Assembly (NCBI RefSeq): GCF_014170375.1 | Contig: NZ_LZZW01000020.1 | Span: 1-64,000, forward strand | Length of the DNA: 64,000 nt | Direction: 5' to 3' | From: Variovorax sp. UMC13 | Lineage (GTDB): Bacteria; Pseudomonadota; Gammaproteobacteria; Burkholderiales; Burkholderiaceae_C | Shown here: positions 20,458-29,919 of the stretch, piece by piece | Layout of the letters: each line of letters begins with the position of its first letter | How positions within the stretch are numbered: position 1 is the stretch's first letter | The notes under the pieces: model-generated | What the model was told of the DNA's origin: nothing | The model's database searches: none | The model's input: the letters and a program-made list of their open reading frames with translations, nothing else | Program-made: the position numbers and the translations under genes

Positions 20458-21060
20458 TTAACATTTGCAATCCGAAATCAGCAATTCCAGCCCCAGGCGC
20501 TCGCCGCTGCGCACGCGGCCGATGCCGTGCCGCAGATGGACCGCGTAGACGCCCCTGCTGCCCACCTGGGGCCGCTGCGCCACCGCGATCACCGCGACGT
20601 CGCCCCGGCGCAGCGGCAGGACCAGGGGCCGCGACTGCATGCGCGGGCGCTGTTCGGTCATCACGAAGGCGCCGCCGGTGAAATCCTGTCCGGGCTCGCC
20701 GAGCAGGGCCACGAGCTGCAGCGCGAAGCCCTGCGCCTCGGCGTCGCGGTCGTGCAGGGGCTGGTCCTCGCCGGCCCGCAGGCGGCTCAGGCTCGCCTGC
20801 GCCGCGTGAAAGACGCCCGGCGTACCGGCCTGGCGCGGTGGCCGTCCCAGGGCTTCGTTCCAGCGCGCCGAGATCGGCGCCAGCCGTGGATGGAAGGCCC
20901 GCTGCAGCTCGGCGACCCATGCGGGCCAGCCTGGGCCTGCTGCCAACGCGCGGATCTGCGCCTCGCCCAGCATTGCGGGGATCGCCACGAAGCCTTCCTG
21001 GTCGAGCCGGGCTTCGAGGCCGGCCCAGTCCAGCCGGGCGAGCGCTGCGTCGAAGTCCAC
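20458..21060 (-). CDS. Diverged 2OG-Fe(II) oxygenase paralogue
   Basis: A 200-residue homologue of the oxygenase at 22887-23600. They share ISARWNEALG/IANRWNAQLG, DFTGGAFVMTE/DFTGGEFVMTE and the terminal RHG(I/V) distal-His region. In the paralogue the metal-binding HxD is HQD. Here the aligned stretch reads PLHDRDAEAQ, so the Asp is displaced by one position. The enzyme may use a shifted ligand or be inactive. The GTG start lies 2 nt after the ada stop. The 3' end runs into AT-rich DNA and the C-terminal LLISDCKC replaces the paralogue's ending. Its role is unknown; context suggests alkylation or nucleic-acid repair. Confidence 0.72.
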   Translation of the reverse strand: MDFDAALARLDWAGLEARLDQEGFVAIPAMLGEAQIRALAAGPGWPAWVAELQRAFHPRLAPISARWNEALGRPPRQAGTPGVFHAAQASLSRLRAGEDQPLHDRDAEAQGFALQLVALLGEPGQDFTGGAFVMTEQRPRMQSRPLVLPLRRGDVAVIAVAQRPQVGSRGVYAVHLRHGIGRVRSGERLGLELLISDCKC

Positions 21061-21062
21061 GC

Positions 21063-22151
<1,089 letters not shown>

Positions 22152-22236
22152 GGTGGTGCTCCAGAGGAGATCCCAGTGTCTTGCGGACTTCGATCGCAAG
22201 CACTCCGCTTCTTGCGCCCGAACTGGCGTGCCCGGC

Positions 22237-22887
22237 TCAGCCCGCCCGGCGGAAGGTGAGGTTGATGCGCTGCAGCCCGAGCTGCGGGTGCGCATCGCCC
22301 TGGAGCGGCATCACGCCGTGGTAGCGCAGCCGGTCGGCGCCGCCCCAGACCACCACGTCGCCATGCTGCAGCAGGACCTTCTGCGTGGGCTGCGCGCGTT
22401 CGAGGCCGCCGAACAGGAAGCGCGCGGCCATGCCCAGCGACACCGACACGATGGGCGCGCCGTAGTCCTGCTCGTCCTTGTCCTGGTGCAGGGCCAGCCG
22501 CGCGCCGGGTTCGTAGCGGTTGACCAGGCAGGCGTCGGGCCGAAAGCCGACGAAGCCCGCGGCCTCGGCGGCGTCCCGTGCCAGCCGCGACAGCAGCTCG
22601 GGCATCGCGGGCCAGGGCCGGCCGGTGAGCGGGTCGACGGCCGCGTAGCGATAGCCGCGGCGGTCGGTGGTCCAGCCCAGCGCGCCGCAGTTGGTCAGCG
22701 CCACCGACATGGTGAACCCGCCCGGCGTGACCATGCGCCGGAACGGCGACACCGCCGCGATCGCCTCGATGCAGGGCAGCAGATCGTCGACCCGCGGCAA
22801 CGCGAAGGCGCGCAGCAGCACGGCCTGCGGACCCAGGCGCAGGTCGGGCAGCGGGGCCTCGTCGTCGAAGAGCGCGAGCGTGTGCAT
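22237..22887 (-). CDS. alkB: DNA oxidative demethylase AlkB
   Basis: AlkB uses Fe(II), 2-oxoglutarate and oxygen to reverse 1-methyladenine and 3-methylcytosine damage. The 216-residue protein has the nucleotide-contact segment TNCGALGWTTDRRGYRY, the HxD of ALHQDKDEQD near residue 132, the distal His in RYHGV near residue 188, and the RINLTFR 2OG-binding arginines at the C-terminus. Length and motifs match the E. coli enzyme (216). The start overlaps the upstream oxygenase stop by one base (TGATG), indicating translational coupling. Confidence 0.96.
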   Translation of the reverse strand: MHTLALFDDEAPLPDLRLGPQAVLLRAFALPRVDDLLPCIEAIAAVSPFRRMVTPGGFTMSVALTNCGALGWTTDRRGYRYAAVDPLTGRPWPAMPELLSRLARDAAEAAGFVGFRPDACLVNRYEPGARLALHQDKDEQDYGAPIVSVSLGMAARFLFGGLERAQPTQKVLLQHGDVVVWGGADRLRYHGVMPLQGDAHPQLGLQRINLTFRRAG

Positions 22888-23600
22888 CACAGGGCGTCGT
22901 GGAAGATCAGGCCCACAGTGTGCCGCTGGCCGCCGTGGACCCGGCTCACGCCGTGGCGCATGGCCAGCCTGCGCGTGCGGCCACTGGGGCCTGTCTCGGG
23001 GCGCTGGTTGACCGTGAAGACCACCGCGTCGCCTTGCGTCAGCGGCACCACGTCGGCGCGTTGATGGCCCGTGCGGCTCTCGGTCATCACGAACTCGCCG
23101 CCGGTGAAATCGACTTCGGGTCGCGACAGCAGGATCGCGACCTGCAGCGGAAAGACATGCGCGCCATAGAGGTCCTGGTGCAGGCAGTTGTGGTCGCCTT
23201 CGCGGTACGACAGGATCAGCGGCGTGGGCCGGCGCTGCCCGGCGCGATGGCAGCGATCGAGGAATTCGGCGAGCGTGGCGGGGTAGCGCACGTCGATGCC
23301 GAGCTGCGCGTTCCAGCGGTTCGCGATCGGCACCAGCCGCGGGTAGAGCGCGTGCCGCAGTCGTTCCAGCAGCGGCGGCAGCGGATAGGCGAAGTACCTG
23401 TATTCGCCGCGGCCGAAGCCGTGGCGCGCCATCACGACGGTGGAGCGGTAGAGGGCCTCCTGCGTGTAGAGGCCGGCCAGTTGCCGGCACTGGTCGGGCG
23501 TGAGAAGGCGCGGCAGCAGCGCATGGCCTTCGGCGTCGAGCGCGGCCGCGAGGGCGGCATCTTCGGACGTGTCGGGCGATGGCGTGAAGAGGTCGTGCAT
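22887..23600 (-). CDS. 2OG-Fe(II) oxygenase in the alkylation-repair operon
   Basis: A 237-residue oxygenase with an intact HxD (NCLHQDLYGAH near residue 137) and a distal His in RHGVSRVHGG near the C-terminus. DFTGGEFVMTE is the core beta-strand region shared with prolyl-hydroxylase-like folds. It is the first gene of the minus-strand run oxygenase-alkB-ada-small oxygenase and overlaps alkB by one base. The substrate is unknown. Co-occurrence with alkB and ada suggests a role in removing alkyl or other adducts, but that is inference. Confidence 0.8.
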   Translation of the reverse strand: MHDLFTPSPDTSEDAALAAALDAEGHALLPRLLTPDQCRQLAGLYTQEALYRSTVVMARHGFGRGEYRYFAYPLPPLLERLRHALYPRLVPIANRWNAQLGIDVRYPATLAEFLDRCHRAGQRRPTPLILSYREGDHNCLHQDLYGAHVFPLQVAILLSRPEVDFTGGEFVMTESRTGHQRADVVPLTQGDAVVFTVNQRPETGPSGRTRRLAMRHGVSRVHGGQRHTVGLIFHDAL

Positions 23601-23673
23601 GGCCGCCTCAGTCTAGGCCGGGGCCATGCCGCATGGCACTCCGAAGCTTGCGTTCGAATTCCTCGCCTGCGCT

Positions 23674-24372
23674 TCAGGCCACTTCTTCCTCGGGCACCGG
23701 GAACAGCCGCCGCCGGTAGCGCGCCGAGGCCAGCCGCGCGCCGCAGGTCGGCGAGCACCAGATGCGTTCGCCGCGCCGCGAGCGGTCGAGGAACATCACG
23801 GGGCAGGTCGGGCTCGCGCATTCCTTGATGCGGCTGCGCGCCTCGCTCGAGAACAGCGCGATCGCGTCGCGCGCCAGCAGGGCCAGCACATGGGCGTTCG
23901 ACACCTCGGCCAGCGGCTCGAGCGCGGTGCCGGTGCCGTCGAGCAGGCGCGGCAGCGGCGTGTGGCAGGCCCAGGCATTGATCTGCGTGATGGCGTCGTG
24001 CTGCGGCGCGCGCTGGCCGCGGATGGCCTGCGCCGTCTCGTAGATCGCGGCACGCAGCACGCGCATGTCGGCCAGGCCTTCTTCACCTACCGGCAGTTGC
24101 GGCACGGGCAGCTTCATCTTGCGCAGCCAGCCGTGCCAGAGGCCTTCGTTGCGCACGCGTTCGTAGCGCCGGCCGGTCCATTCGCCCAGCGTCTCGACCA
24201 GCAGCAGGCAGGGCACGCCGGCGCGGAACTTGAAGGAGAAATCGCCGGCCTTGAGCGGGCGCACGGCGACGTGCGCGCGCGGCGTCGCCTCGGGGATGTG
24301 GGGTCTGCGTCCGCTTTGCACGCGGGGCAGTTTAGGAGCGTTGCCGTTCGCGGTCCGCGTCGGTGATCGCAT
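23674..24372 (-). CDS. CGNR-type zinc-finger regulator (ABATE domain)
   Basis: A 232-residue protein with an N-terminal ABATE-like region (FRAGVPCLLLVETLGEW near residue 48). Its C-terminal zinc finger has paired cysteines in KECASPTCPVMFLDRS and IWCSPTCGARLASARYRRR, where CGAR replaces the family's usual CGNR. Such proteins are putative stress-responsive transcription factors. It is divergent from the alkanesulfonate operon across a 131-nt gap containing an inverted repeat, so it may control that operon, itself, or both. Confidence 0.8.
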   Translation of the reverse strand: MRSPTRTANGNAPKLPRVQSGRRPHIPEATPRAHVAVRPLKAGDFSFKFRAGVPCLLLVETLGEWTGRRYERVRNEGLWHGWLRKMKLPVPQLPVGEEGLADMRVLRAAIYETAQAIRGQRAPQHDAITQINAWACHTPLPRLLDGTGTALEPLAEVSNAHVLALLARDAIALFSSEARSRIKECASPTCPVMFLDRSRRGERIWCSPTCGARLASARYRRRLFPVPEEEVA

Positions 24373-24422
24373 ATGGATATCTGTTTTCCTTCCTTGGTCG
24401 ACTCAGGGTCGACCCTTAGATT

Positions 24423-24445
24423 CGTCATTGGTATGACCCATGACG
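24423..24445. promoter_or_regulatory. Inverted repeat between the CGNR gene and the ssu operon
   Basis: CGTCAT (24423-24428) and ATGACG (24440-24445) flank an 11-nt spacer in the divergent region. A second small palindrome, GGTCGAC/GTCGACC, lies at about 24397-24416. These are candidate operators for the CGNR protein or a sulfur regulator; nothing else supports them. Confidence 0.35.
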
Positions 24446-24503
24446 ACGAACTCCAGGCGGCCCTCGCGGCCGCCGCACCACCTCCCCACGGGACGGCCCG
24501 CGC

Positions 24504-25334
24504 ATGAGCGACGACAGCAGTGCAGCGCTGCAGGCCGAACGCATCGCGGGCCGCCGGCCCAGGCTGGGTGTGTGGACAGCACTGGCCGGCCTGCGCAGCT
24601 GGCTGTCCATCCTCGTGTTCCTGCTCGCCTGGTATGCGGCCTCCGCGGCCGGCTGGCTCAACCCGCGCACGCTGCCCGGCCCGGACCGCCTGCTGCTCAC
24701 CGCCTGGACCATGGTGCAGGACGGCTCGCTGCCCCATGCACTGCTGGTGAGTCTGTCGCGCGTGGTGCAGGGTTCGCTGCTGGGCCTGGCCGTGGGCCTG
24801 GCGACCGGTGTGTTCGCGGGCTTCTCGCGGCTGGGCGAGGACCTCGTCGACAAGCCCATGCAGATGCTGCGCACCATCCCCTTCACCGCGCTGGTGCCGC
24901 TGTTCATCCTCTGGTTCGGCATCGACGAAACGCCCAAGGTGCTGCTGGTGGCCTTCGGCGTCGCGGTGCCGATGTACATCAACACCTTCGGCGGCATCCG
25001 CAATGTCGACGCCAAACTGGTCGAGGTGGCGCGGGTCGCGCGCATGGGCCGCTTTGCGATCGCGCTGCAGGTGCTGCTGCCCGCGGCCCTGCCCAGCCTG
25101 CTGGTGGGCCTGCGCTTCGCGCTGGGCCTGGCCTGGGTGGCCGTGATCATCGCGGAGACCGTCGGTGCCGACTCCGGCATCGGCTTCCTGCTGACCAATG
25201 CGCGCCAGTTCGTGCGCACCGACATCATGCTGGTCTGCGTGGCGGTCTATGCGCTGCTGGGCCTGGCGACCGATTACGGGGTGCGCCTGCTGGAGCGCCT
25301 TCTTCTTTCCTGGCGCCGTGTCTACACGGGTTGA
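24504..25334 (+). CDS. ssuC: Alkanesulfonate ABC transporter permease
   Basis: A 276-residue inner-membrane permease of the NitT/TauT/SsuC group. It has about six helices from residue 32 onwards and the EAA-like loop (LVEVARVARMGRFAIALQV) near residues 172-190. It is the first gene of a plus-strand operon with an orphan binding protein, SsuD, SsuA and SsuB, and probably imports aliphatic sulfonates as a sulfur source. Its stop lies 37 nt before the next start. Confidence 0.9.
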   Translation: MSDDSSAALQAERIAGRRPRLGVWTALAGLRSWLSILVFLLAWYAASAAGWLNPRTLPGPDRLLLTAWTMVQDGSLPHALLVSLSRVVQGSLLGLAVGLATGVFAGFSRLGEDLVDKPMQMLRTIPFTALVPLFILWFGIDETPKVLLVAFGVAVPMYINTFGGIRNVDAKLVEVARVARMGRFAIALQVLLPAALPSLLVGLRFALGLAWVAVIIAETVGADSGIGFLLTNARQFVRTDIMLVCVAVYALLGLATDYGVRLLERLLLSWRRVYTG

Positions 25335-25371
25335 AGCCAGCGTCTCCTTCGTTTCTTCTCTCTCGCATCCC

Positions 25372-26247
25372 ATGTCCCTGATCGTCGGCGCCCATCCGCA
25401 GAACCCTTCGCTGTCCATCCTCGCCCGCCGGTCCGCCCTGCGCGCCTCGCTCAAGGCGCAGGGCATCGACTTCTTCATCCACGGCGCCGGCGCGCAGACC
25501 ATCCCCTTGATGGAACTCGACGTGCTGCAGCTCATGGGCACGGGCGCGACGCCGCCGATCCTGGCCAAGGCGCGCGAGCTGCCGGTGGTGGTGTTCGGCA
25601 TGTCCGGCCCGCGCGCCGAGCGCGGCGGCGTCGTGGTGCGCGCCGACTCGGACCTGCACAGCCTGGCCGACCTCAAGGGCCGCGGCATCGCGCTGATGCC
25701 GGTCTCGTGGCACACGCAGTTCCTGGCGGCCGAGCTGCACGCCGCGGGCATCGATTGGCGCGAGGTCAACGCGGTCGAGCTACTGCCCGCGACCGCCAAG
25801 GACGCCTTCGAGGCCGGCCTGCTCGATGCCATCGTCGCGACCGATCCGCTGCTCTCGAAGATCGAGTCCACGGTGCCGGTGCGCGTGCTGGCGCAGCCCG
25901 GCAGCAGCTTCTCGAACCGCTCGGTCTACTGGGCGCGGCAATCCACCGTGGCCGCGCAGCCGCAGGCGGTGCAGGCGCTGGTCGATGCCATCGCCGAATC
26001 CGACCGCCTCACCGCCGCCGACCCGCAGGCCGCCGCGCAGCTGCTGGAGGGCGTGAACGGCAACACGGCCGCGCAATGGCTGCCTTCGCTGCAGTCGCGC
26101 CCCTGGGGCATCGAAGTGCCCGACGCCGGCTTCGCGGCCGAGCAGCAATCGCATGCGGACATCTTCGCGCGCTTCGGCCTCATCCCTTCGCCGCTCGACG
26201 TGAGCGACACCGTGACCGCCGCCTTCCCGGCCGGCCGCGCGCACTGA
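25372..26247 (+). CDS. SsuA/NrtA-like binding-protein homologue without a signal peptide
   Basis: A 291-residue protein of the NitT/TauT binding-protein fold (MSLIVGAHPQNPSLSILARR at the N-terminus, QTIPLMELDVLQLMGTGATP near residue 42, DAFEAGLLDAIVATDPLLS near residue 145). It has no signal peptide. The in-frame upstream sequence also lacks one, so a periplasmic location is not supported. It may be a cytosolic ligand sensor, a repurposed binding domain, or exported some other way. It lies between ssuC and ssuD, while a normal lipoprotein-like SsuA is encoded after ssuD. Confidence 0.78.
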   Translation: MSLIVGAHPQNPSLSILARRSALRASLKAQGIDFFIHGAGAQTIPLMELDVLQLMGTGATPPILAKARELPVVVFGMSGPRAERGGVVVRADSDLHSLADLKGRGIALMPVSWHTQFLAAELHAAGIDWREVNAVELLPATAKDAFEAGLLDAIVATDPLLSKIESTVPVRVLAQPGSSFSNRSVYWARQSTVAAQPQAVQALVDAIAESDRLTAADPQAAAQLLEGVNGNTAAQWLPSLQSRPWGIEVPDAGFAAEQQSHADIFARFGLIPSPLDVSDTVTAAFPAGRAH

Positions 26248-26264
26248 CTTCAAAGGAATCGATC

Positions 26265-27389
26265 ATGGAAGTTCTCTGGTACCTCACCGGCCCCGACGGC
26301 CGCTACCCCTGGCGCGCCGACGGCGCCCGCGCGCTCACCTATCCCTACTTCCAGCAGCTCGCGCGTGCGGTCGACCATCTCGGCTACACCGGCGCCCTGC
26401 TGGCCACGGGCTCGCACGATGCCTGGGTGCAGGGCGCGTCGCTGATTCCCTACACCGACAACTTCCAGCACCTGATCGCGGCCCATCCGCCCCTGCTGTC
26501 GCCGGTGCTGCTGGGCAAGATGATCAACACCTTCGACCAGTTCTCGAAGGGCCGGCTGCGCGTCAACATCGTGAACGGCGACGCCAAGCTGATGGCGCAG
26601 TACGGCGTGCACCTGAGCCATGACGAACGCTATGCCTACACCGACGAGTACCTCACGGTGCTGACGGCGCTGCTGCGCGGCGAGACCGTGACCTTCAAGG
26701 GCAAGTACATCCACGTGGTCGACGCCGGCATCCCGCTGCCGCCGTACCGCCAGCCCGCGCCGCTGTGGTTCGGCGGCTCCTCGCCGGCCGCGCACGAGGT
26801 GGCGGCCAAGCACATCGACACCTACCTCTCGTGGGGCGAAACGCCGCAGCAGGCCGAAGAGAAGATCCGCGAAGTGCGCGCGCTCGCGGCCAAGCACGGC
26901 CGGGCCGACAAGATCCGCTTCGGCATCCGCTTGTACGTGATCGTGCGCGAGACCGAGGCCAAGGCCTGGGAAGCGGCGGCTGACCTGTACGAGCACATGG
27001 ACGAGCGCTCCATCGCCGGCGCGCAGTCGTACGTGGCCGGCATCGATTCGATCGGCCAGCAGCGCATGTCCGCGCTGCATGGCGGGCGCAAGCCGCGCGA
27101 CCTGCGCGAGCTCGAGATCGCGCCCAACCTCTGGTCGGGCATCGGCCTGGTGCGTCACGGCCCGGGCACTGCGCTGGTCGGCAGCCCCGAGCAGGTGCTC
27201 GCGCGCATCCAGGACTACCGCGATGCCGGCATCGAGGTGCTGATCGTCTCCGGCATGCCGCTGCTCGAAGAGGCCTACCGCTTCGCCGAGCTGGTGCTGC
27301 CCCATCTGCCCGTCGACCGTGCGGTCGACCCGGGCGTCACCTCCGCCTGGACCAAAGAAAGGGATACGGCATGGAAAAAGCAAGCATGA
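26265..27389 (+). CDS. ssuD: FMNH2-dependent alkanesulfonate monooxygenase
   Basis: SsuD cleaves alkanesulfonates to an aldehyde and sulfite with reduced flavin. The 374-residue LLM-class enzyme shows YPYFQQLARAVDHLGYTGAL near residue 26, the RVNIVNGDAKLMAQYGV segment near residue 101, the IRFGIRLYVIVRETEAKAW region near residue 225, IGQQRMSALHGG near residue 265, and LEIAPNLWSGIGLVRHGPGT near residue 283, all characteristic of SsuD rather than of RutA. An AAAGGAATCGATC leader precedes the start. No flavin reductase (ssuE) is present in the window, so reduced FMN must come from elsewhere. Confidence 0.92.
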   Translation: MEVLWYLTGPDGRYPWRADGARALTYPYFQQLARAVDHLGYTGALLATGSHDAWVQGASLIPYTDNFQHLIAAHPPLLSPVLLGKMINTFDQFSKGRLRVNIVNGDAKLMAQYGVHLSHDERYAYTDEYLTVLTALLRGETVTFKGKYIHVVDAGIPLPPYRQPAPLWFGGSSPAAHEVAAKHIDTYLSWGETPQQAEEKIREVRALAAKHGRADKIRFGIRLYVIVRETEAKAWEAAADLYEHMDERSIAGAQSYVAGIDSIGQQRMSALHGGRKPRDLRELEIAPNLWSGIGLVRHGPGTALVGSPEQVLARIQDYRDAGIEVLIVSGMPLLEEAYRFAELVLPHLPVDRAVDPGVTSAWTKERDTAWKKQA

Positions 27390-28420
27390 AATCTTCGGAC
27401 CTGAACAACAGCGGCCGCCGCGCGGCCCTGGGCCTGATCGGCGGCGGCGTGCTCGCCACGCTGCTCGCGGCCTGCTCGCGCGAATCCACGCCGGCGCCTG
27501 CCGCCGCGGGCGCCGCACCGGCCGCACCCGCTGCCGCCGCCGCCGCCAAGGTCGCGCGCATCGCGCCGCTGCAGGCCTTCAACTTCCTCACGCTGGCGCA
27601 GCTGAGCGGCGGCATCGAGAGCTCGGTCCAGGCCGCGGGCGGCTCGGTGGTGTGGAAGCCGCCGTTCCCGGCCTACGTGCCCACGGCCGAAGCCCTGCGC
27701 GGCGGCGCGATCGACATCGGCAGCGGCAGCGCCACCTCCTTCCTCACGGCCTCGACCGCCGACAAGGACCTGGTGGTGTTCGCGGCCGAGAAGAGCTCGG
27801 GCAAGGACCAGGGCATCGTCGCGACCGGCGCCAGCGGCATCCGCACGGTGGCCGACCTGGTCGGCAAGAAGATCGCGGTCAACAAGGGCGGCACCGGCGA
27901 GTACCTGCTGCGGCTCGCGCTGGCGCGCCACGACATCCCGGTCGAGAAGGTGACCGTGGTCTACCTGGGCCCGACCGATGCCTCGACCGCCTTCGCGCAG
28001 GGCCATGTCGACGCCTGGGCCGTGTGGGAGCAGTTCTTCGCGGCCGGCCAGGCCGAGCCCGGTGCGCGCGTGGTGGTCTACGGCGGCGACATCGGCTCGC
28101 TCAACCGCAACGTGCACGTCACGACGCGCGCCTTCGCGCAGGCCCACCCGGACCTGGTGAAGGCCGTCTACGAGGCCTTGCGCAAGGAGGCCGAGGCGGT
28201 GCAGGCCACGCCCGGCCGCGTGGCCGACCTGAACGAGAAGCAGGGCGTGCCCAAGGCGGTCGCGGACATCATCCGCCAGGTGCCGCCCTCGACCGTGGTG
28301 CCGGCCGACGACGCGCTGCTGCGCGAGTTCCAGGAGATCGCCGACTTCTATGCGAAGCACGGGCTGACGGCCCAGCCGATCGACGTCAAGGGAACCACCG
28401 TCGATGTCGCGACCACCTGA
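27371..28420 (+). CDS. ssuA: Alkanesulfonate ABC transporter binding lipoprotein
   Basis: A 349-residue periplasmic binding protein of the SsuA/TauA family. The leader carries a twin-arginine-like GRRAALGLIGG followed by LATLLAACS, a lipobox with Cys near residue 36, then an Ala/Pro-rich linker. The mature part has FNFLTLAQLSGGIESSVQAA and the TDASTAFAQGHVDAWAVWE segment. It overlaps ssuD by 19 nt. The 27371 start has an AAAGGGATACGGC ribosome site; an ATG at 27386 that would overlap as ATGA is a possible alternative. It should deliver sulfonates to SsuC and SsuB. Confidence 0.88.
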   Translation: MEKASMKSSDLNNSGRRAALGLIGGGVLATLLAACSRESTPAPAAAGAAPAAPAAAAAAKVARIAPLQAFNFLTLAQLSGGIESSVQAAGGSVVWKPPFPAYVPTAEALRGGAIDIGSGSATSFLTASTADKDLVVFAAEKSSGKDQGIVATGASGIRTVADLVGKKIAVNKGGTGEYLLRLALARHDIPVEKVTVVYLGPTDASTAFAQGHVDAWAVWEQFFAAGQAEPGARVVVYGGDIGSLNRNVHVTTRAFAQAHPDLVKAVYEALRKEAEAVQATPGRVADLNEKQGVPKAVADIIRQVPPSTVVPADDALLREFQEIADFYAKHGLTAQPIDVKGTTVDVATT

Positions 28421-29132
28421 CCGCGACGACCGCCGCGTGCAGCTGCGCGGACTGACGCGTCGCTTCGGCGATGCGCCGCCGGTGCTGCACGGCCTGTCGC
28501 TGGACATCGCGCCGGGCCAGTTCGTGGCCCTGCTGGGCCGCAGCGGCTCGGGCAAGTCCACGCTGCTGCGCGTGCTCGCGGGCCTGGACGGCGGCCAGGA
28601 GGCCGAGCGGCTGCAGGTGCCGGCCTCGGTGTCGGTGGCCTTCCAGGAGCCGCGGCTCTTTCCGTGGCTGCGCGTCTGGCGCAACGTGGTGCTCAACCTC
28701 GGCGGCGACGACCGCCGTGCGCTGGGCCTGGCGGCGCTGGCCGAGGTCGGCCTGGCCGACAAGGCCGAGGCCTGGCCGCAGACGCTCTCGGGCGGACAGG
28801 CGCAACGCGTGTCGCTGGCGCGCGCGCTGGCCCGCGAGCCCGCGCTTCTGCTGCTCGACGAGCCCTTCGGCGCGCTGGATGCGCTGACGCGGCTCACGAT
28901 GCAGCGCCTGGTGCTCGACCTCTGGCAGCGCCACCAGCCGACCGTGCTGCTGGTGACGCACGACGTCGACGAGGCCCTGCTGCTGGCCGACCGCATCCTG
29001 GTGCTCGACCAGGGCCGCATCGTGTCGGACCTGGCGCTGGACATCGCGCGGCCGCGGCGCATGTCGGATCCGGGGCTCGAGGCGCACAAGGTCGATCTGC
29101 TGCAACTGCTGGGCGTCGAGGTCGACGCCTGA
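28404..29132 (+). CDS. ssuB: Alkanesulfonate ABC transporter ATPase
   Basis: A 242-residue ABC ATPase with Walker A GRSGSGKST near residue 45, Q-loop FQEPRLFPWLRVW near residue 80, signature LSGGQAQRVSLARAL near residue 129, Walker B LLLLDEPFGALD near residue 149, and switch His in LVTHDVDEAL. The start overlaps ssuA by 17 nt, consistent with coupling. With ssuC and ssuA it completes the sulfonate importer. It converges with the rutD-like gene, the two stops being 1-2 nt apart. Confidence 0.92.
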   Translation: MSRPPDRDDRRVQLRGLTRRFGDAPPVLHGLSLDIAPGQFVALLGRSGSGKSTLLRVLAGLDGGQEAERLQVPASVSVAFQEPRLFPWLRVWRNVVLNLGGDDRRALGLAALAEVGLADKAEAWPQTLSGGQAQRVSLARALAREPALLLLDEPFGALDALTRLTMQRLVLDLWQRHQPTVLLVTHDVDEALLLADRILVLDQGRIVSDLALDIARPRRMSDPGLEAHKVDLLQLLGVEVDA

Positions 29133-29133
29133 T

Positions 29134-29919
29134 TCAATCGGCCTGCAGGAAGTCCAGCAGCGCCGCGTTGAAGGCCGCGGCCTCGGTCGCGCTGAACGCG
29201 TGGCCGCCCTCGGGCACCAGGTGCAGGCGCGCCTGCGGCAGGCCCTCGGCGAGGCGCTGCGAGCGCGTCCACGGCACCAGCACGTCGTCGCGCGAGGCCA
29301 TCACCAGCGTGGGCGCCTGGATCTCCCGCAGCCGTTGCGAAACATCGAAGCCACGCAGCGCGCCGATGCGAGCCAGCAGGTTCTCTCGGCCCTGGAAGTG
29401 CGTGATGCCGTGCGCCACCTCGGCCTCGACCCGCTCGGCGTTCGCCGACAGCCAGGCGGCCGGGTAGAGGAAGATCGGCTGCGCTTTCACATAGGCCGCG
29501 GCGCCGCCCGCGTCGAGCACATGCAATCGGGCCTCGAAGCAGCGCGCGGTCTGGCTGTCGAGCGTGTCCCAGGCATTGACCAGCACCAGGCGCTCGAGCC
29601 GCTGCGGATCGCGCAGGCCGAGTTCGAGTCCGACCAGCCCGCCCAGCGCATGGCCCATGAAATGCGCGCGCTCGATACCGGCCGCGTCGAGCAGGCCCGC
29701 CACCTCGTCCGCCATGTCGGCGATGCGGTACCCCGCGGGCAGCGCGCCGGCGTTGCGGCCGGTGCCGCGGTGGTCATAGAGCATCACGCGGAAGCGTGCG
29801 GCCAGCGCATCGAATTGCGGTTGCCAGAAGCCGGCACCGCCACCCAGGCCGGCCGACAGCACGACCGTGGGGGCCGCCGCATCGCTGCGGCCGACGAGCT
29901 CGTAGCGCAGCGCACTCAT
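29134..29919 (-). CDS. rutD: RutD-type alpha/beta hydrolase
   Basis: RutD is thought to speed aminoacrylate (or carbamate) breakdown in the Rut pyrimidine pathway. The 261-residue protein has LSAGLGGGAGFWQPQ, LYDHRGTGRN and GHALGGLVGLELGL, where Ala occupies the usual nucleophile-Ser position. The authentic E. coli RutD also has GHALG as I recall it, so this supports orthology rather than decay. Further matches are AQPIFLYPAAWLS and THFQGRENLLARI. The start overlaps the ATPase stop as ATGA. It is the last gene of the minus-strand operon. Confidence 0.85.
   Translation of the reverse strand: MSALRYELVGRSDAAAPTVVLSAGLGGGAGFWQPQFDALAARFRVMLYDHRGTGRNAGALPAGYRIADMADEVAGLLDAAGIERAHFMGHALGGLVGLELGLRDPQRLERLVLVNAWDTLDSQTARCFEARLHVLDAGGAAAYVKAQPIFLYPAAWLSANAERVEAEVAHGITHFQGRENLLARIGALRGFDVSQRLREIQAPTLVMASRDDVLVPWTRSQRLAEGLPQARLHLVPEGGHAFSATEAAAFNAALLDFLQAD

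Noticed and set aside
26265..27389. The LLM-class enzyme as the missing RutA
   Set aside because: Its motifs (IGQQRMSALHGG, LEIAPNLWSGIGLVRHGPGT) match SsuD, and it lies in the sulfonate operon on the other strand.
29134..29919. Inactive, decayed hydrolase because the nucleophile Ser is Ala
   Set aside because: As I recall it, the E. coli RutD sequence also has GHALG, and the rest of the protein matches RutD closely, so this is a family trait.
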